This document shows, in pieces, positions 38,503 to 51,960 of a stretch of 64,000 bases of DNA. The stretch comes from Erythrocercus mccallii (lineage: Eukaryota > Chordata > Aves > Passeriformes > Dicruridae): positions 62,352 to 126,351 of the forward strand of contig VZRG01001964.1 of assembly GCA_013397435.1 (NCBI GenBank), given 5' to 3'. The notes beneath the pieces were generated by a model that had not been told where the DNA came from, did no database searches, and saw only the letters and a program-made list of their open reading frames with translations. The translations under genes and the position numbers were made by a program. The number at the start of each line of letters is the position of its first letter. Positions within the stretch are counted from its first letter, which is position 1.

Positions 38503-41418
38503 ACACAGACTTAGTAAATCCAAGGAGTGCAACATGAGGAGGTAGCCAATAATATAGGTGAGATTTACTTTAGCAGGGTTTTCCTGTGAAAACATGTAGT
38601 ACAAACTATGTTGAAGCTTCTCAAAAGGACTTTCTTCCTGCTTGTCTTAAAAACTTGTTCACAGATGCAGCCTCACCTCTGGAGGTCCTTATCTCACTTC
38701 AGTAGTGAGAAAATGTAGTCAACTGGGAAAGAAACCCTGCTTCTGGGTGTCAGCTGGGCAGGAGCTAACCCATATACTCTCAATATGGCCTACTTGAACC
38801 TCACTAAAAAGCTCAGCTTAAGAGAAGGGTTTGCAATGGGAAGATGCTCCTTGGGTACCAGCATCATCACTGGGAACTGCTGGAATCATATCTTTGCCAG
38901 GCTCAGGTAGAGCTCCGCTGTGAGGCACTTTTGGCTCTGCTGTGGGTTTCAGAGGGTCTCAGAAGCTCCTGAGGGCCTGCACAATACCTGTTAGACTGTA
39001 AGTGTTGTGCACACTCAGTGCAGGAGAACAGAAAAGATCCTTAGGACTGTTTACTAATGCCCAGACTGTGCTCTGTATCTGGACCTCAAGAAAGATTAGG
39101 AAGCAACTAGTCCAGTCTCAGGCAGCATAGCAGAAAGAAAAACCCAAAGTGTCTGAAATTTTTTATTCATTGTGGTCCCCTACCTTGGCTTTTTCTATTA
39201 GCACAGGCATTTATGTGGAAAAGTTAATTTCTCATCAAATGTAGAGGTGGGGGACAGATGTTAGTTCAGTTCTCATTTATTGTTTGTCAATAGTGACAGC
39301 CAGCATTTGTTTAAATGTGGTAAGTGGTTCATTTTTTTCAGTTAAAGTCTCAAACAATAATCCTTATTCAAGGTTTGTTCATTTTCTACCAGAAAATATA
39401 TGAGTAAAAAGCCAATTTTCCAATCAGCTCTTCATCTTGCTCCTACATCTTGATGTATGTGATTCATTAAATTTCATACATGCTTCTCTTTACATTCAAG
39501 ACAGTAGTGATTTTACATTTTCCCATTTTTCCCATGTCATCCAACACCTCCTTCTATTGCCTCACTCACTTGGGTCAGAGTCCCATGTTTATATAATTTA
39601 AACCCTTCTCAAAATCAGCACAATGCTATCACTTTGCTTATGGAGATACAGAAATATCCATTTCAGTATGTCTATTCTTTGTCCTGATAGAAATAATCCT
39701 ACCCCATTTCAGGCTTGTTTCTTCTAGGGACTGTGTTGCTGTAGCAATTGCATAAGAGAAAATCACATTCACAGCCAAAAATAACTAATTCATTACAGAC
39801 ACTGAATACAGAACTCATCCTGAGGTAGGTGGTGGAAATGATGGTTCTATTTTGACCATTTGGCAATAACCTAAAGTTGAAAATGGGCACATAAATGCCC
39901 TTATCACACTGAACCTAGCTCCAAGATTTGGAGAGATTTCAGTGGAGAAGAGAGGGATCCCTCTTTCCTTTTCCTTCCTCTGCTAAGCCTGAGGACATCC
40001 TTGACTGGAAATATAAGGCTAGCTTCAAGTTTAAATGGTAGGAGCACTGTTTACATTTCTGTTTGTTTACTGAGACCTTGAAATGCCTCTACAGAGCAGT
40101 CTGCTCTCAGAGCTACTGAATATATTAAATTCCAACACCTTTTCTCTCTAATCAGAACTGAAAGATTGGCTTCAGAAAACAAATGGGATTTTTTTTTTGT
40201 CATAATGATGTTTCATATTTATATCACTAGGTTTAAACGGAATCGCATAAAAAAATTAAGGGAAGGAAGAGAAAAAAAAGTCCTAAATATTTAATAATCC
40301 TGAGCAAACAATCTGTCCAAAGAAAGAAGGATTTCTTTGCCAGTTTGACAACTGATGTATAATCTTGTTCTACTTGCTTAGTGTTCCCAACCCTAAACCT
40401 GTGGTTAAAAACCTAAAACCTAAACCTGTGATTTAAGCCCAGTTCTGCATTGTAGAGTTTCTAGGAAACTTCGTGGAAAGAATTCTTGTTCTCACTGCAC
40501 CCCCCCTCCTTCCCCAGACATCTTCAAGGTAGAGTTTAGCTGAGCTATTACCTTCCAGGGATAAGTTCAGCATTTCTAAAAGGGGTTCAAACAACAGGCC
40601 ATATACATGTTCAGCTGAGTCCAGGACTAAAGGGGGCCTGCAAGAGACCTTGGGAAATCCAGTCTGTCTTCCCACCTCTATCTAGACCAGTTTTCAGATT
40701 TCAGTAATCTGGCCCAGCTCTTGTCCCAGCAGCTGGGCCACTGACATTTTTAATCCTCTTCTGATATGAGCTATTTCCTTAAAGGTCTTCTTCAAAGGTT
40801 TCTCAATTCTTCTGACCTTTTGCATTGCACCCTGAAAAAGCCTTAGGGTTCTGGGACCCACTGCAGAGTTATTGCTCCTGTGAAATATCCATTCCATACA
40901 GTCATGACACCTTTATCAAACAGGCTTCAGGGTGATTGAGTATGGATGAATCAGAACAAATCAGAAGAATGTAGTCTTGTGTGTGTTTTCCTCATGCCAA
41001 GATAAAAAAATTAGTTTGAAGAAGGCTGAGTATAATAAATTTCATTTTAGTTTTGCACTGGTTAGATGGTCCCCCAGACATACATAAATAGAAGATCATC
41101 TTCTTCCTAACTGTGTCTCTGTCATCTTTACTGAATTTCTCCTGCTTTTGGAGTAGGGAATTAGCTTTTATTACTGAGTTTGCAGTTTGCCTTTCCCATT
41201 CAGCAGAGGGAGAACTACAGGATCTGTGATGCCCATGTTCATATACATCTGCCTTATTTCAGAGAAGTTCCTGCTAAAAAAAATGGACAGCCTATTTGGT
41301 TCAAAGTCCTCCTAATAAGGTAGTTTTGACCTAAGGTAGTGGAGTGGTAAAAGTGACAAGATTTCCTGGTGCTAGTTACAAGGATGTGTGACTAGCCCTG
41401 AAAGTCCTGCTGAAAGTG
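38503..41418. other. no gene recognised
   Basis: AT-rich, with a small CCTAAA/CCTGTG repeat cluster at about 40388-40434. The minus frame 40433-40897 has only two stops in about 155 codons but no recognisable domain. Confidence 0.5.
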
Positions 41419-42645
41419 TGTTGTGGTTTAAGCCCAGCTTAAAAGGAAGGAAATGAAGCATTGATATGGGGGACATTTATGTATATGAAAATTCAGATTT
41501 TAAAGCAGATTATTTTGCGATTTTGTAGATGTAGAGAAACAACTTGTACCAGAGCACATAGGAATTTAATTACTGAGCTTGATTGCTAGGTAGAAGTCAT
41601 AAGATGTATGTTGGTGAAACTCAGCCAAGCAGGATTTAGGTATTGTAAAAACCTGATAAAGCAGTACTTGTGGTTTGAGAAGCCAGCAAGAACCAGGCTC
41701 CCGGTTTTGGCCAGGACAAACTGACCTGGGAATCAGCCAAATCCCTACTGCGCCTGCCCAGAAATAGGGGTCAAACAGCAAACACCTGGAGGAAGACTTC
41801 ATCAGAAGACCCCTGCCCATGACCACCAGATAGGGCTGCACAACGGCAGAATAATGTTTTAGCTCATTTCAATACAAAGCGAGGCTAGGTGGGGCTAGGT
41901 AATGAGCATGTATAAATGTATTGGGAAATTGAATGCATATGTAATATTTCAGAAGATAAATAGCCAAAGGAAAATCACCAAGGTGCATGCCTTAGAAGGA
42001 GCAATTCCCCCATGCACTTAGTGCTGAAAGAACATACCTACTTCATAACTTTCAGAAGTTGTGGAGTCTTTTACCATGTATCAGCATCACGCAGCTGCTT
42101 TCTCCATCTCCATCTCTCCCTCAACCCAATAGAATGGGGAGGAGAGTCAAAATAAAACTTGTAAGTTGAGATAAGAACAATTTAATGGGGAGAACAAAAG
42201 CCATAGACACAAGCAAAGCAAGGAATTAATTCACTGCTTCCCGTGGGCAGGGGGATGTTAATCCATCTCCTGGAGAGCAGGGCCCCATCATACATAGCAG
42301 TGACTTGGGAAGACAAACACCATCCCTTTAAATGTCCTCTCCTTCCTCCTTCTTTTCCCCACTTTATACACTGAGCACAATGTCATTTGGTCTGGAATAT
42401 CCCTTTGGTCAGTAGTGGTCACCTGTCCTGACTGTATCTCCTCCCAGCCTTCCATGCATTCCCAGTCTCTTCACCAACATGGCAGTAGGAAAGCAAAAAA
42501 GGCTTTGGCTCTGTGTAAGCCCTGTTCAGCAACAGCAAAAACATTTCTGTGTCATCAACCCAGTGTTCAGCACAAGTCCAAAACAGCCCCATACCAGCCA
42601 CTGTGAAGAAAGTTACCTCTACCAAAACCAGACAAAACCAGCACA
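41419..42645 (-). mobile_element. ERVL-type avian LTR, interrupted by a second LTR-like insert
   Basis: The plus strand begins TGTTGTGGTTTAAGCCCAGC, the complement of the ERVL-type LTR end also seen at 22388. After an unrelated 640-bp insert it resumes at about 42081 with CATCACGCAGCTGC and GGGGAGGAGAGTCAAAAT. It then runs to ACCAGACAAAACCAGCACA at 42645. On the minus strand TATAAA (plus 42363-42368) precedes ATTAAA (plus 42181-42186) as expected. Without the insert the LTR is about 590 bp. No clear target duplication remains. The 75-codon minus frame at 42419-42646 falls inside it. Confidence 0.72.
41440..42080 (+). mobile_element. LTR-like sequence nested in the ERVL-type LTR
   Basis: The insert does not match the surrounding LTR. 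It carries a TATA box (TATAAA, 41911-41916) after GCGAGGCTAGGTGGGGC, then AAAATCACCAAGGTGCATGC (about 41970-41990) and CCCCCATGCACTTAGTGCTG. This resembles the R-U5 part of another avian ERV LTR on the plus strand, from memory. Both edges are approximate and no target duplication was found. Confidence 0.45.
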
Positions 42646-45600
42646 ATGGGGATGTGCCAGGCCACAGAGCACATCAGACTAGGGAGGGAGTGCTGTGACA
42701 TTCAGACTGGAACAGCAACGTCACAGAAGCTTATATAAATGTTCTGGGATTAGGGCAAAGCTTTGCAGAATGCAACAAGAGATTTAATCAAAATTGACAT
42801 TTTCCAGGATAATTGAATGACAACAGAGGCAATTGCTGCTGCCAGCAGTGGAGTGGAACACAAACCAAATGTGTGTTTGTGGTGGATTTTAACAGCCAAT
42901 TATTTGAGTTCCCAAGCTTCCTTTCTCTGGAAGAATGAAGGGTATGACAGGAGGACACATCTTCCATGTGTACTGTTTCTCATATTCTTTCCTTCCATCA
43001 TGGGGCAATACTGGAGAGAGGATTACATGACACAGAAATCTTTGCTTGGTCTGTTCCAACACAGCAATTCTTTTAATTACTGGATTCATCAGCTGTCCCA
43101 GAGAGATTTCATTGCAGTCAGCTTAGAAAATATCATTTAATTGTGATTTAAAAAGATCTGGACTAAAGCTTCAAGACATCTGAAGGTGCACAACTGAGTA
43201 ATAATAACTGAGTATTACTAACTCAATACTGAGTAATACTACTTAATAGTGAAGCTTTTCGTTACTTTTCTCTGTATCATTTCAGTGGGCAAAGCTCTGC
43301 TGGCAATATTTTTCAACACAGGCTGCAACTGCAACCCAGCCTCCTCCTCCAACACAGAGGTTCTCAGACTGTGTCCCACAGAGCACACAGGACTGACTGC
43401 CAACAGCAGCTGCCTCTTCACATGTCTCTGGCTCCTTCTCTTCACTTCCAACAGTTAGAAATAGTTACAAATACATTTAAGTGCTCTCGTGATGTTCCTT
43501 TCCCATACAGGCAATTACTATCATTGGCACAAGCATGTACTCTTCAGTGAATAGAAAAGGCAGTAGCTATACACTCACAGATTGTAGTTCTGATGGTCCA
43601 CAAAAGCTCTGTGGCAAAAAAAGGAAAGTCTCAGTATTAATGCAAAGGATCCCTGCTATAAGGACATTATAATTAGCTGGCAATGCTTAATCTTTTCAGG
43701 TCACTGGTTCGTATCAGTGCAAATACCCTTTGGGTTTCTGGATGTCTGACAGATGTAATAAAGGCTCTAGGTTCATTAATTCTCATGTTAATAATGTTTT
43801 TAATTTGTTGTATTCATCTCATAACTAATATTTGGCTTTCAAAGCTGCAAGTATAATGTCTCCCTTTATGGAAAGCAGTCTGGAGAAAAAAAGCCAGTAA
43901 CTGCATGATTTGTACATCAACTTCACTTACTTAAAAAGAGACCAGGAGAGAGAAATTATTTTTATTTCTTTAAATGTCACAAACTCAAGAAATAGGCAGT
44001 AGAGGCAAACTGCATCATCTTTTTCTCACATTTGGCTGTTGCGACTGTACATATTTAACTCTTGGCTCTTCACATCCAGGATATGTAAATGTAAACCATT
44101 CCCACCAAGGCCTTCTCTTGCCCCACGGACAACACACCTGGACTTGGATTAACACTGAACTTCATTTGGCAGAAATGAACCATCTGAGGAAAAATTGTTC
44201 AAAGGCACAAGCATTTTTTCAAATCTTCTTGATTCTGAGATTCATTTGCCCTGACTCCAGCTTCCCTTGAAAAGTCCAGAACAACCTTTTTTACAGCCCA
44301 TGTCACCTTGCCAGTAGTTCCAACAGATCTGTGTGCAGGACAAGAACCGCTGTGAAGTGGGAGTGTCACTCCAATTCCGTCAGCTTTGTCTGTGTTCTCC
44401 ATGGTGAGGAGGCACAAGAGTGCAGGAATGAGAGAGCTGACTCTACAGCACTGAGGACTGGAACCACAACATTGAATGCTTGGCAGGAAACACAGGGCAT
44501 GTTTGGGTTAGCCCAAGGTAAAAGGGCAATTCTTGAAACATCATTTATTATTTTATTTCTGCTGTAGGGAATAGGAACTGTCAACAAATGCTTATGACAA
44601 TTGATTTCAAGACAGTAAGAGGACAAGAACATTTAAAATGTCACTTTTCAGCAGACATGGATTATAGAGTAACTGAATTTCATCACTGAGGGAAAAATAG
44701 CCACAGAATGATTTATTCTCTGTTGCTATCTGCAGACCTTTACAAACAGAAGTAAAACCTCTTCACTGCAGTCTGTGACTTTCACTGCTGTGTTGAGTAG
44801 AGGTAGTCTGTCGTCCAAACTCCTCAAGCCCATGCCTCACTTCCAAACTCATTCATGTGGATAGAAAAACACAAGGATATGTTACAGCTTCTCCTCCAAA
44901 AATGCGAAAAATAAATATGTGAAAGGCATTAAGAACATTCTCTTTCCTCTCACACTCAGCCCTCTCACACTAGGTCAGCACAGCCTGCAATCAAATCTAC
45001 ATGGATAATCATCAAAATAATCTCCAAGAGTTATTGTCAACTTTTGCAGCTCTCCAGCCTGAGACTGCTGGAATAGATCAAAGAACCCTAGACACTGATC
45101 ATAACACAAGCTTGCCAAAAGACATGTATTTAGCATGGAGCAGCATCCTTAGCACAGTCCAGATGGCTCTTTGAAGAGCTTTTATTATGCTTTATTCCAC
45201 TGCAACAACAGCTCTCAATGGCATTCTTGTTTTGTTTTGTTATCAGGCTCTGGAGAGCAGGAAGCGCATGAATCTGCTGTGTTCCTCATATATACAGTTC
45301 AACTACCACCCTGTCACCCTCTTGTTCCCAGTGCAATGTGCTAAACATGCTATTAACAGATGGCTGTTACAGGATCAGAGAGAAATAGCTCTGGAGTTCA
45401 GCAGCCCTAAGGGGTAGCAAATGGTCCCAGCAGGAAAATGTCAATTGAGCTTTATTTTCCAGGTGTGGCCGAGCTCCTTTCAGCCTGTGAATGAACTACA
45501 GCCTCAGCAAATGCACAGTCTCATCAGAGCAGGGGCCTCCCAGATTTCACTCAAAATTTGGGTTTGCATCATGATGGCTACAAGAAGCAATAACTGGTTA

Positions 45601-48600
45601 TTCTGGCAGTTCTAAACCCACAGATGTGCAAACAAGCCGGGCAGTGTTTTAATGTGCATTCCCATAATGCTCTGCTCTACTGGAATTTCTTGGCAAACCT
45701 AGAAACAGGCCCTGCCCATACCTACAGATGGATAGAGCAATAAATCTTTACATTTGTTGTTTTCCAAAGTAGCAGTCAAGTCAGCAAAAACTTAGAAATA
45801 TTCCTATTGCCAGTGTGTAACTCCTTCAGATGCCTGCCAGAGCACAGGCAACATTTGCTTGATTTGTGCACTGGATTGCCTCTGATGCATTCTTTGCAAT
45901 TTCTTGAGCCTATTACCAATTCAGAAACTATTTCTGGAACCAAATGAAGGCAAACACACCCCATGTCTACCCCCCACTTCCCTGCCCTATCTTTGCTTCA
46001 GTACAGCAGTTCACAATGGTGGAGAACAAAGATAATGACCCAGAACAAATTATTTAGGCCCAAACTTTGCACTACCATTTTGCCAACATCAATCTAAGAT
46101 GCAAATCTCCTTCCTAAATACCTGTTGAATATAGTTGTGAGAGCAGTTTATGGTGTGCTGTTTTACAACCTGTTTCCACAAATGTCATTCCTTAATGCAT
46201 TTTCCTGACATTTGTTGTTTTTTCACAGCACAACTTTATAAATGGGAAAAATTAGGAAGAACATGAGATGTGAGAAACTTCTTAGTAAAAGAGGGAGATG
46301 GCACAAGACAAAAGATGTACATTATTATGTTCTTTTCTTTGTTAAGCTGAGTAAGAGGTAACAATATATCCAGAATGAAAAACAATATGCTGGTTTGAAC
46401 AGCAACCAGAAGTATTACGTGCCTATCTGAAACGTTTACTGTGAATTTTAAGAATATTTCTCACCCTTTTAAATGTGTTTAATTCAGGAACTTCTAAATT
46501 CCTGTAAAAATTGTAAAAAACAGGTTTTCAAGCTGATTTTATGGTGTCTCTCAGTAGCATCTGCAGACTTTTATTTCCAAGGAAAAATATATTGTTGCCT
46601 AGAATACCTGTTTTGCAAGTGAAAAATAGCTTAACATGATACTTCAAACCCAATATGAGCAATTATGTTCTGCCTGAATATTTTTTCTAAAAGTCTAATT
46701 AGATACAACCTTATACCATCAAGCTAGCAACACACTGCAGCATAAATTGGCATGAGCTGTGAAGAGTTTAAATGGAGAAAGATCTGGACTGGTAAAAGCT
46801 AGACAAAATACCTGAAGGACAACTGTGGAACGAGAATTCCAACACCAAATAAAAATACCAGCTTCCTAAGAAAAAGAGCAAACTTGAAAAGACCAGTAAT
46901 GACTGTCATGTCATCTTTGACACTGCTGATGTATTACAGGAACAAAAGGTCAACTTCTACAAATTAAAACTCTTAAAATTATGTGATGTCAGCAACATCT
47001 GAAATGAGCTTTTGAAACACAGATCTGAATAAACACGGGATTTATTTATTCTAAACCTTCAGCCCTAACATGTTTCAGAAATACAGTGCAGCAGATTAAT
47101 TTGCCCAATATATTCAAGCAGAGATACTCTCAAGCAAAGTAATTGCACAGATACTTGTATTAATAGCTACATGAGCAGACGATTCTGTCCTTTTCCTTCA
47201 AAAAACTGTTCCCCTAGACTATTACTCTGATAAAGAATGAAACCGTCTGTGGCCACTAGCAACATAATTAATAAAAGCCAAATTAGTTTCCGTCCTGAAA
47301 AATGAACCATGGACAACATCTTCACCTTAGAGATACCATTAACAAAAGTTTTAACCTTCCCTGCTTAATCCACAAAATGAAGAAGTTATTTTCCCCTTCA
47401 CAGAATTTCTTAAATAGGCTCCATCTGGTCCTTCTTTCTGCTAGGAAGTCAAACTAGTGGGCAGAGATGGGATAGTATTTGAATGCAATAGTAGGCAACA
47501 CATGTAAAATAAAAATGAAAGTCTAAAAGCTTATTAAAAATTAAGCTCTACATGTAATTTCAACTCAAATCACTTGTGTCTAGCTATGAGCAACTTGCTA
47601 GCTAACCTTAAACAGCTCTTGCCCTAAAACAAAAAGTTCTATCGTTTGTTCTGGAGTATAATCACCCATCTGAGAGTTCATCATGTCTCCCTGATGAAAA
47701 CCAGGATAATTTAGTCCTAGTTTTCAAATGGTACCAAGCTTTCCTGTGTAGTTTTATGAGGAAAACAACCCACATACTCTGAAGCCCCCAGTGAAAACAC
47801 AAGGAAGTTTTGGTCTCATGTTAAACTGCTAGGACACTTTTTGAACTGATTCAGCCTCCTGAGATATCAAATACGTTGAAGGAAAAATATGTTTGGGCTC
47901 TCTTGGCAAGAGCAGCAGCAGATACTTTCTTTGTGTTAAAGCTCTAGGGCAGGGCCCTTGCCTGGTGGTGCTACATTGGCTCTGAGAATACCCAAGACAA
48001 CACTGTACTTTGTTCTTCCAGATTAGCCCAAATTTTTCATCTTCCAAAGCCACATGCAAAATCTCACAGGAATTGTTCTTTGGGGAATCATCGGTTTGTG
48101 GTAAGGGTTACATATGAAAGAGACATTATCTATCCACATCCATGACAGCATTTTACAGCAGGTCAGAATATCAACACAGCTGAGAAACACACACAATGCC
48201 CAGGCATCAAACAAAAATACAAATCTTTGAGAAGGGCTCATTAAACACTGTAAAAGACTGTAGGATGCCACAGATCCCCATGCAGATTCATGACACCAGC
48301 AGACCTCTGTGTGCTATAGTATACAAATGTAAGGCATACATTTGCCAGACAGACTCAGTGGTCATAAGCTAAAGGTGGAAAATGAGAGACATAATGCATA
48401 GCTAGAACCCAGAGGAGACAAGCAATATAAATCATGGGGGAAAAAGGGAAGAAGTGATCTTTTTTTCCCCCCAGCAGTATCCAAAAAGTGAAAATGCATG
48501 AAAACTTTACTTCCTTGGACTAGGAGAGAATAAGTGAAACATTTCTTATCCAAAAGTCACAAACAGTATTTGTTAAATCTTGGGGGAAAAAAAGAGGGGA

Positions 48601-50703
48601 AAAAAGTAAAAAAGGAAGTACTATGCAGCAACATAAAATTATATCTGAAGGATCAGGATTACGCCCCAGGAGGGCTGCTGACTGCCTGTCTTGGAAGAAC
48701 CACATACCCTGTACCTTTGATAGCTCCCTCAGGAACCTGTTCCTTTACAGGCTTTAACAAGGCTGTGTGCACATGTGAAAGAGTATCATGCCACCGCTGT
48801 TTCATCTAACAGCAGTCAGAACAGTGGAGTCACAAATGGATCTGGTGGAATTTCAGGCTTGTCTGTATCCCTCTTTCACTGTGGCATCTGGCAGTGATTT
48901 GCAGTAGTCCACAGGGTAGAAGAAATGCCCATATTATAAACATATTTTAGTCTGCTTTCCAATGGAAATAAGGCAAATGTGTTTATTTGAGTAAAAAGAA
49001 AAAAGGGAGAAAAGAAATACTGCAGGTTTAAATGGTGACAACAGGAAATTCATTTTTAAAAAATTAAATCATTCAAAGAAAGCAAATTCTACTTAAAATC
49101 AGCTTCCTTGATTCCCTTTCTCATGCAGGTACACGTTTTGTAGACCTGTGCTTGTTCTACTTGTGACTTCTTGATCTTTCTTAGCTGCATGTTGTCTTCT
49201 TAGTTAATGCAAAGGATGTCATCTGCATGACTCATGCAAGCAGAGGTTATCTTCAACTAGTCAACAAATACATATGTCCTTCAACTCATCCACAGGGGTT
49301 GGCAGCAGTACCTTTCTTGGAGACACTGCTCAGTGTAAACTCTGAGAAGCTTTGTGTTTGTTCCCCATTCCCCAGTAGCCCTAGCAAACAGGGTGAGGTG
49401 ATTGTAAATCATTTCAGTATCAGCCCTGAGCTGATTGTCTCAAATTAATTTCTTTGTGGACAGAGGTTTCAGAAATGTCACAATTTCAGTTGTCTCTGTC
49501 TGCAGAAAGCAATTAGGACAACGAGACAGGATGAAAATGCAGTGGTTCCCTTGCTTGTCGCAGCATATTGCTGCTGGACAACAAGCTGATCACCAATAGG
49601 TTGCTGACCAGAGCAAGGCATGCGGTTGTATTAACACTGAGCTCAATTCCCAGCTCAAATGGCCACCAGGGAGAGGCACAGATCGCTGTTGTTATTACCT
49701 GAAGTCACTGCACTACAAGAGCACATGAAGGTAGGTTAACACGCCAGTTTACAATCATTTGGCCTCACCTGCCACCATTTCTGGACTTCACTCCTCAGGA
49801 TGGCATTCTGACATGAGATGGGAGTCTGAAAGGAAGAGAAACATGGCCCTTAGAGTGGCTGGTAATTAGCAAGAAACTCCCACTGTGGCAGAAGTTATGA
49901 GTACAGTGTCGCAAGGACAGCCAGTCCAGGCCCTTCACCACAGTTTCAATTCAGCCCATTTTCCTTTCTAAAGTATGCTTATGGTCTGAAAAGTGAGTCT
50001 ATAAAATGAATTCTTAGTGTTTCCTACTTATTCCCTTTCAGTGACTTCCATACGAAACATGCTACATTTAAAACTCAAAAATAAGGCTTTCACCTGCCAG
50101 TAAATGTAAGTTCAAAGCAATGTCTCACAATCAAGCTATGTTCTTTCTGTTTCATACATCATCACTAACAACAATGATTCTGGGGTCAAAAAGGAGGAGG
50201 CGTGTGTGTTTTCATGATGGATGTGGCAACATGGAACAGAACTCACTTTTGCCTGACTACAGTGCTGACAGTAGTAAGATTTTATTTGTGTCAGTAAAAA
50301 TAAGGGCTGCCATTAAGGCAGGGAGACTTAGTGCATGAAATGCTGTTTTTATCACCACTTTCCTCAGCATAACCTCACTTTAAACAAAGCCACAAAACAA
50401 GAATGCATCCCCAATGCTGCATCTTGTTTAATTCAGGTTGCCAGAGAGCATGCAAATTTGTCAGAGACTATGCCTGCAGTCATGCTGCACTGGTGGCTCA
50501 TAATTCTGTTGTGGTTTATTCAGGGGTCCTAATTCTTGGCTCACAGCAACAAGCAGACAAAGACATCGTATGTAAGTGTCCTTCTGGCCAGTGCTGACTC
50601 ACTGGCCACCTGTGCAGTTCTGAAGCCTCCATCTGAATTTCAAACTTCATGATTTGCAGTGTTCCACTTTATTCATAGTGTACCAAATGAATTCTGAAAT
50701 GGC
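42646..50703. other. no gene recognised; 8 kb without identifiable elements
   Basis: Frames are at most 107 codons (42817-43140, plus) and none has a recognisable domain. The only structures noted are an ACTGAGTAATA-type repeat cluster at about 43193-43245 and an imperfect hairpin at 49550-49585. This is the longest stretch of apparently single-copy DNA in the window. Confidence 0.6.
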
Positions 50704-50724
50704 GGGGGGGGGGGAGGGGGAGGG
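50704..50724 (+). repeat. G-run with G-quadruplex potential
   Basis: Eleven consecutive G (50704-50714), then A, five G, A, three G. The G-run is long enough to supply several G-tracts. It is followed by A-rich sequence from about 50738. Such tracts are also prone to sequencing and assembly length errors. Confidence 0.85.
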
Positions 50725-50924
50725 AGAGTGTACTAGATTAAAAAAATAAAGAAAAAAGAAATAAAGGAAAAATTAAACATTATTCCTGATGTGTTTTATG
50801 GAAGGATTCAGGGACAAATATCTGTTCTTGAGAAGTCTAACACATCTGACCCTCAGCATGTGCAGAGAAAGAAATGGAAGAACTGGTTTGCTGTCTGTGA
50901 TTCCAGCTAGGCCAGGTTGCTCAT

Positions 50925-51923
50925 GAAAACAACAGAGCTTATGCCTTTATTAATTTTCAGCTCTTTATTAAAAGAGATCAGCTGGGTGGAGGAAGCCCGC
51001 CGAGGTTTGCCCATGTTGTCGTAGCAACCCAGAGGCACCAGGAGGCATGCAGGACTGTCCCTGAAGTGCAGACCACAGGTGCCGAGTCCTTGTCCTCATG
51101 GGAACACCCAGAGGCTCTCTAAATCGGTCAGCTTGCCATCCCCATCCCCATGCCAGTCTGATTCCTTATAGGTCACGGTGAGCCTTCAAATTAGGATCAG
51201 GGGGTGCATCTACCTCTTCTTCAGCTAGGGCATCATCTGGTTCCCCCTTACTGTGTTCAGTTCTTTATTTTGGGGGGGTGCTTCTCTCCCCCAAAACACT
51301 CCCAAGATGCTGAGGGTCGGTTCTATTTGCATATGCCTTCCTCCCTGGTTGCTGCTTCTCCACTGCCACGAGGGTAATTCCTGGAAGAAGGGGAGCCACA
51401 GCAAAGCAATAGGCAACAAGGGCAGAACCATTAGCCAGTAGTTACTCTTTTTAACATTCAAATTTAGCAATGTAGGAGCCCCACACCAGCAGGGTAGCTG
51501 TTTGGCAGCAGGGTGGCTGCTCAGTGGGGTGCACTTTCCTCTTCATAGGCTCCGTGGGGACCAACAACCGCCCCGTCCTGCATGGGAGATGGGATGGGGC
51601 AGCTTCTACCATGGGCAGGGCGGCCGCTCATCCCCAGCGTGCCGGGGTGCCAGTGCTCCCCCACCATCCCCCATGGGACCACATCCAGTAGTTCCCTCAC
51701 GCAACCGTGAGACCAGCAGCCCCCGAGGGCACTGGCACCACCCCACCCGTGGGATGTCTGTGAAAGCCCGCTTTGCAGAGGGGTCACCGGGACAGCCCAC
51801 GGGCCACCCATGTCCCGGGGTCGCGGCACCAGGGCCGCAGCACCGGAACAGCCACGTCCACTGAGGTTTCATCCATAACAGCTCAGACTTAGACTTAGGT
51901 TACAGGTAATACTGGGGACAACA
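50925..51923 (-). mobile_element. probable decayed ERV-derived segment, minus strand
   Basis: Minus-strand AATAAAGAGCTGAAAATT followed by AATAAAGGC (plus 50943-50971) looks like an LTR polyadenylation region. At the other end the minus strand begins TGTTGTCCCCAGTATTACC (from 51923). Between them is a GC-rich block (51490-51870). There is also an 81-codon minus frame (51225-51470) with a hydrophobic run near its N-terminus (residues about 13-29). I cannot assign a family, and ends and target duplications are unresolved. It could be two unrelated pieces. Confidence 0.35.
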
Positions 51924-51960
51924 GCATCCTAAAATTTGCCCCTCTCTTTGCATGTGTTTC

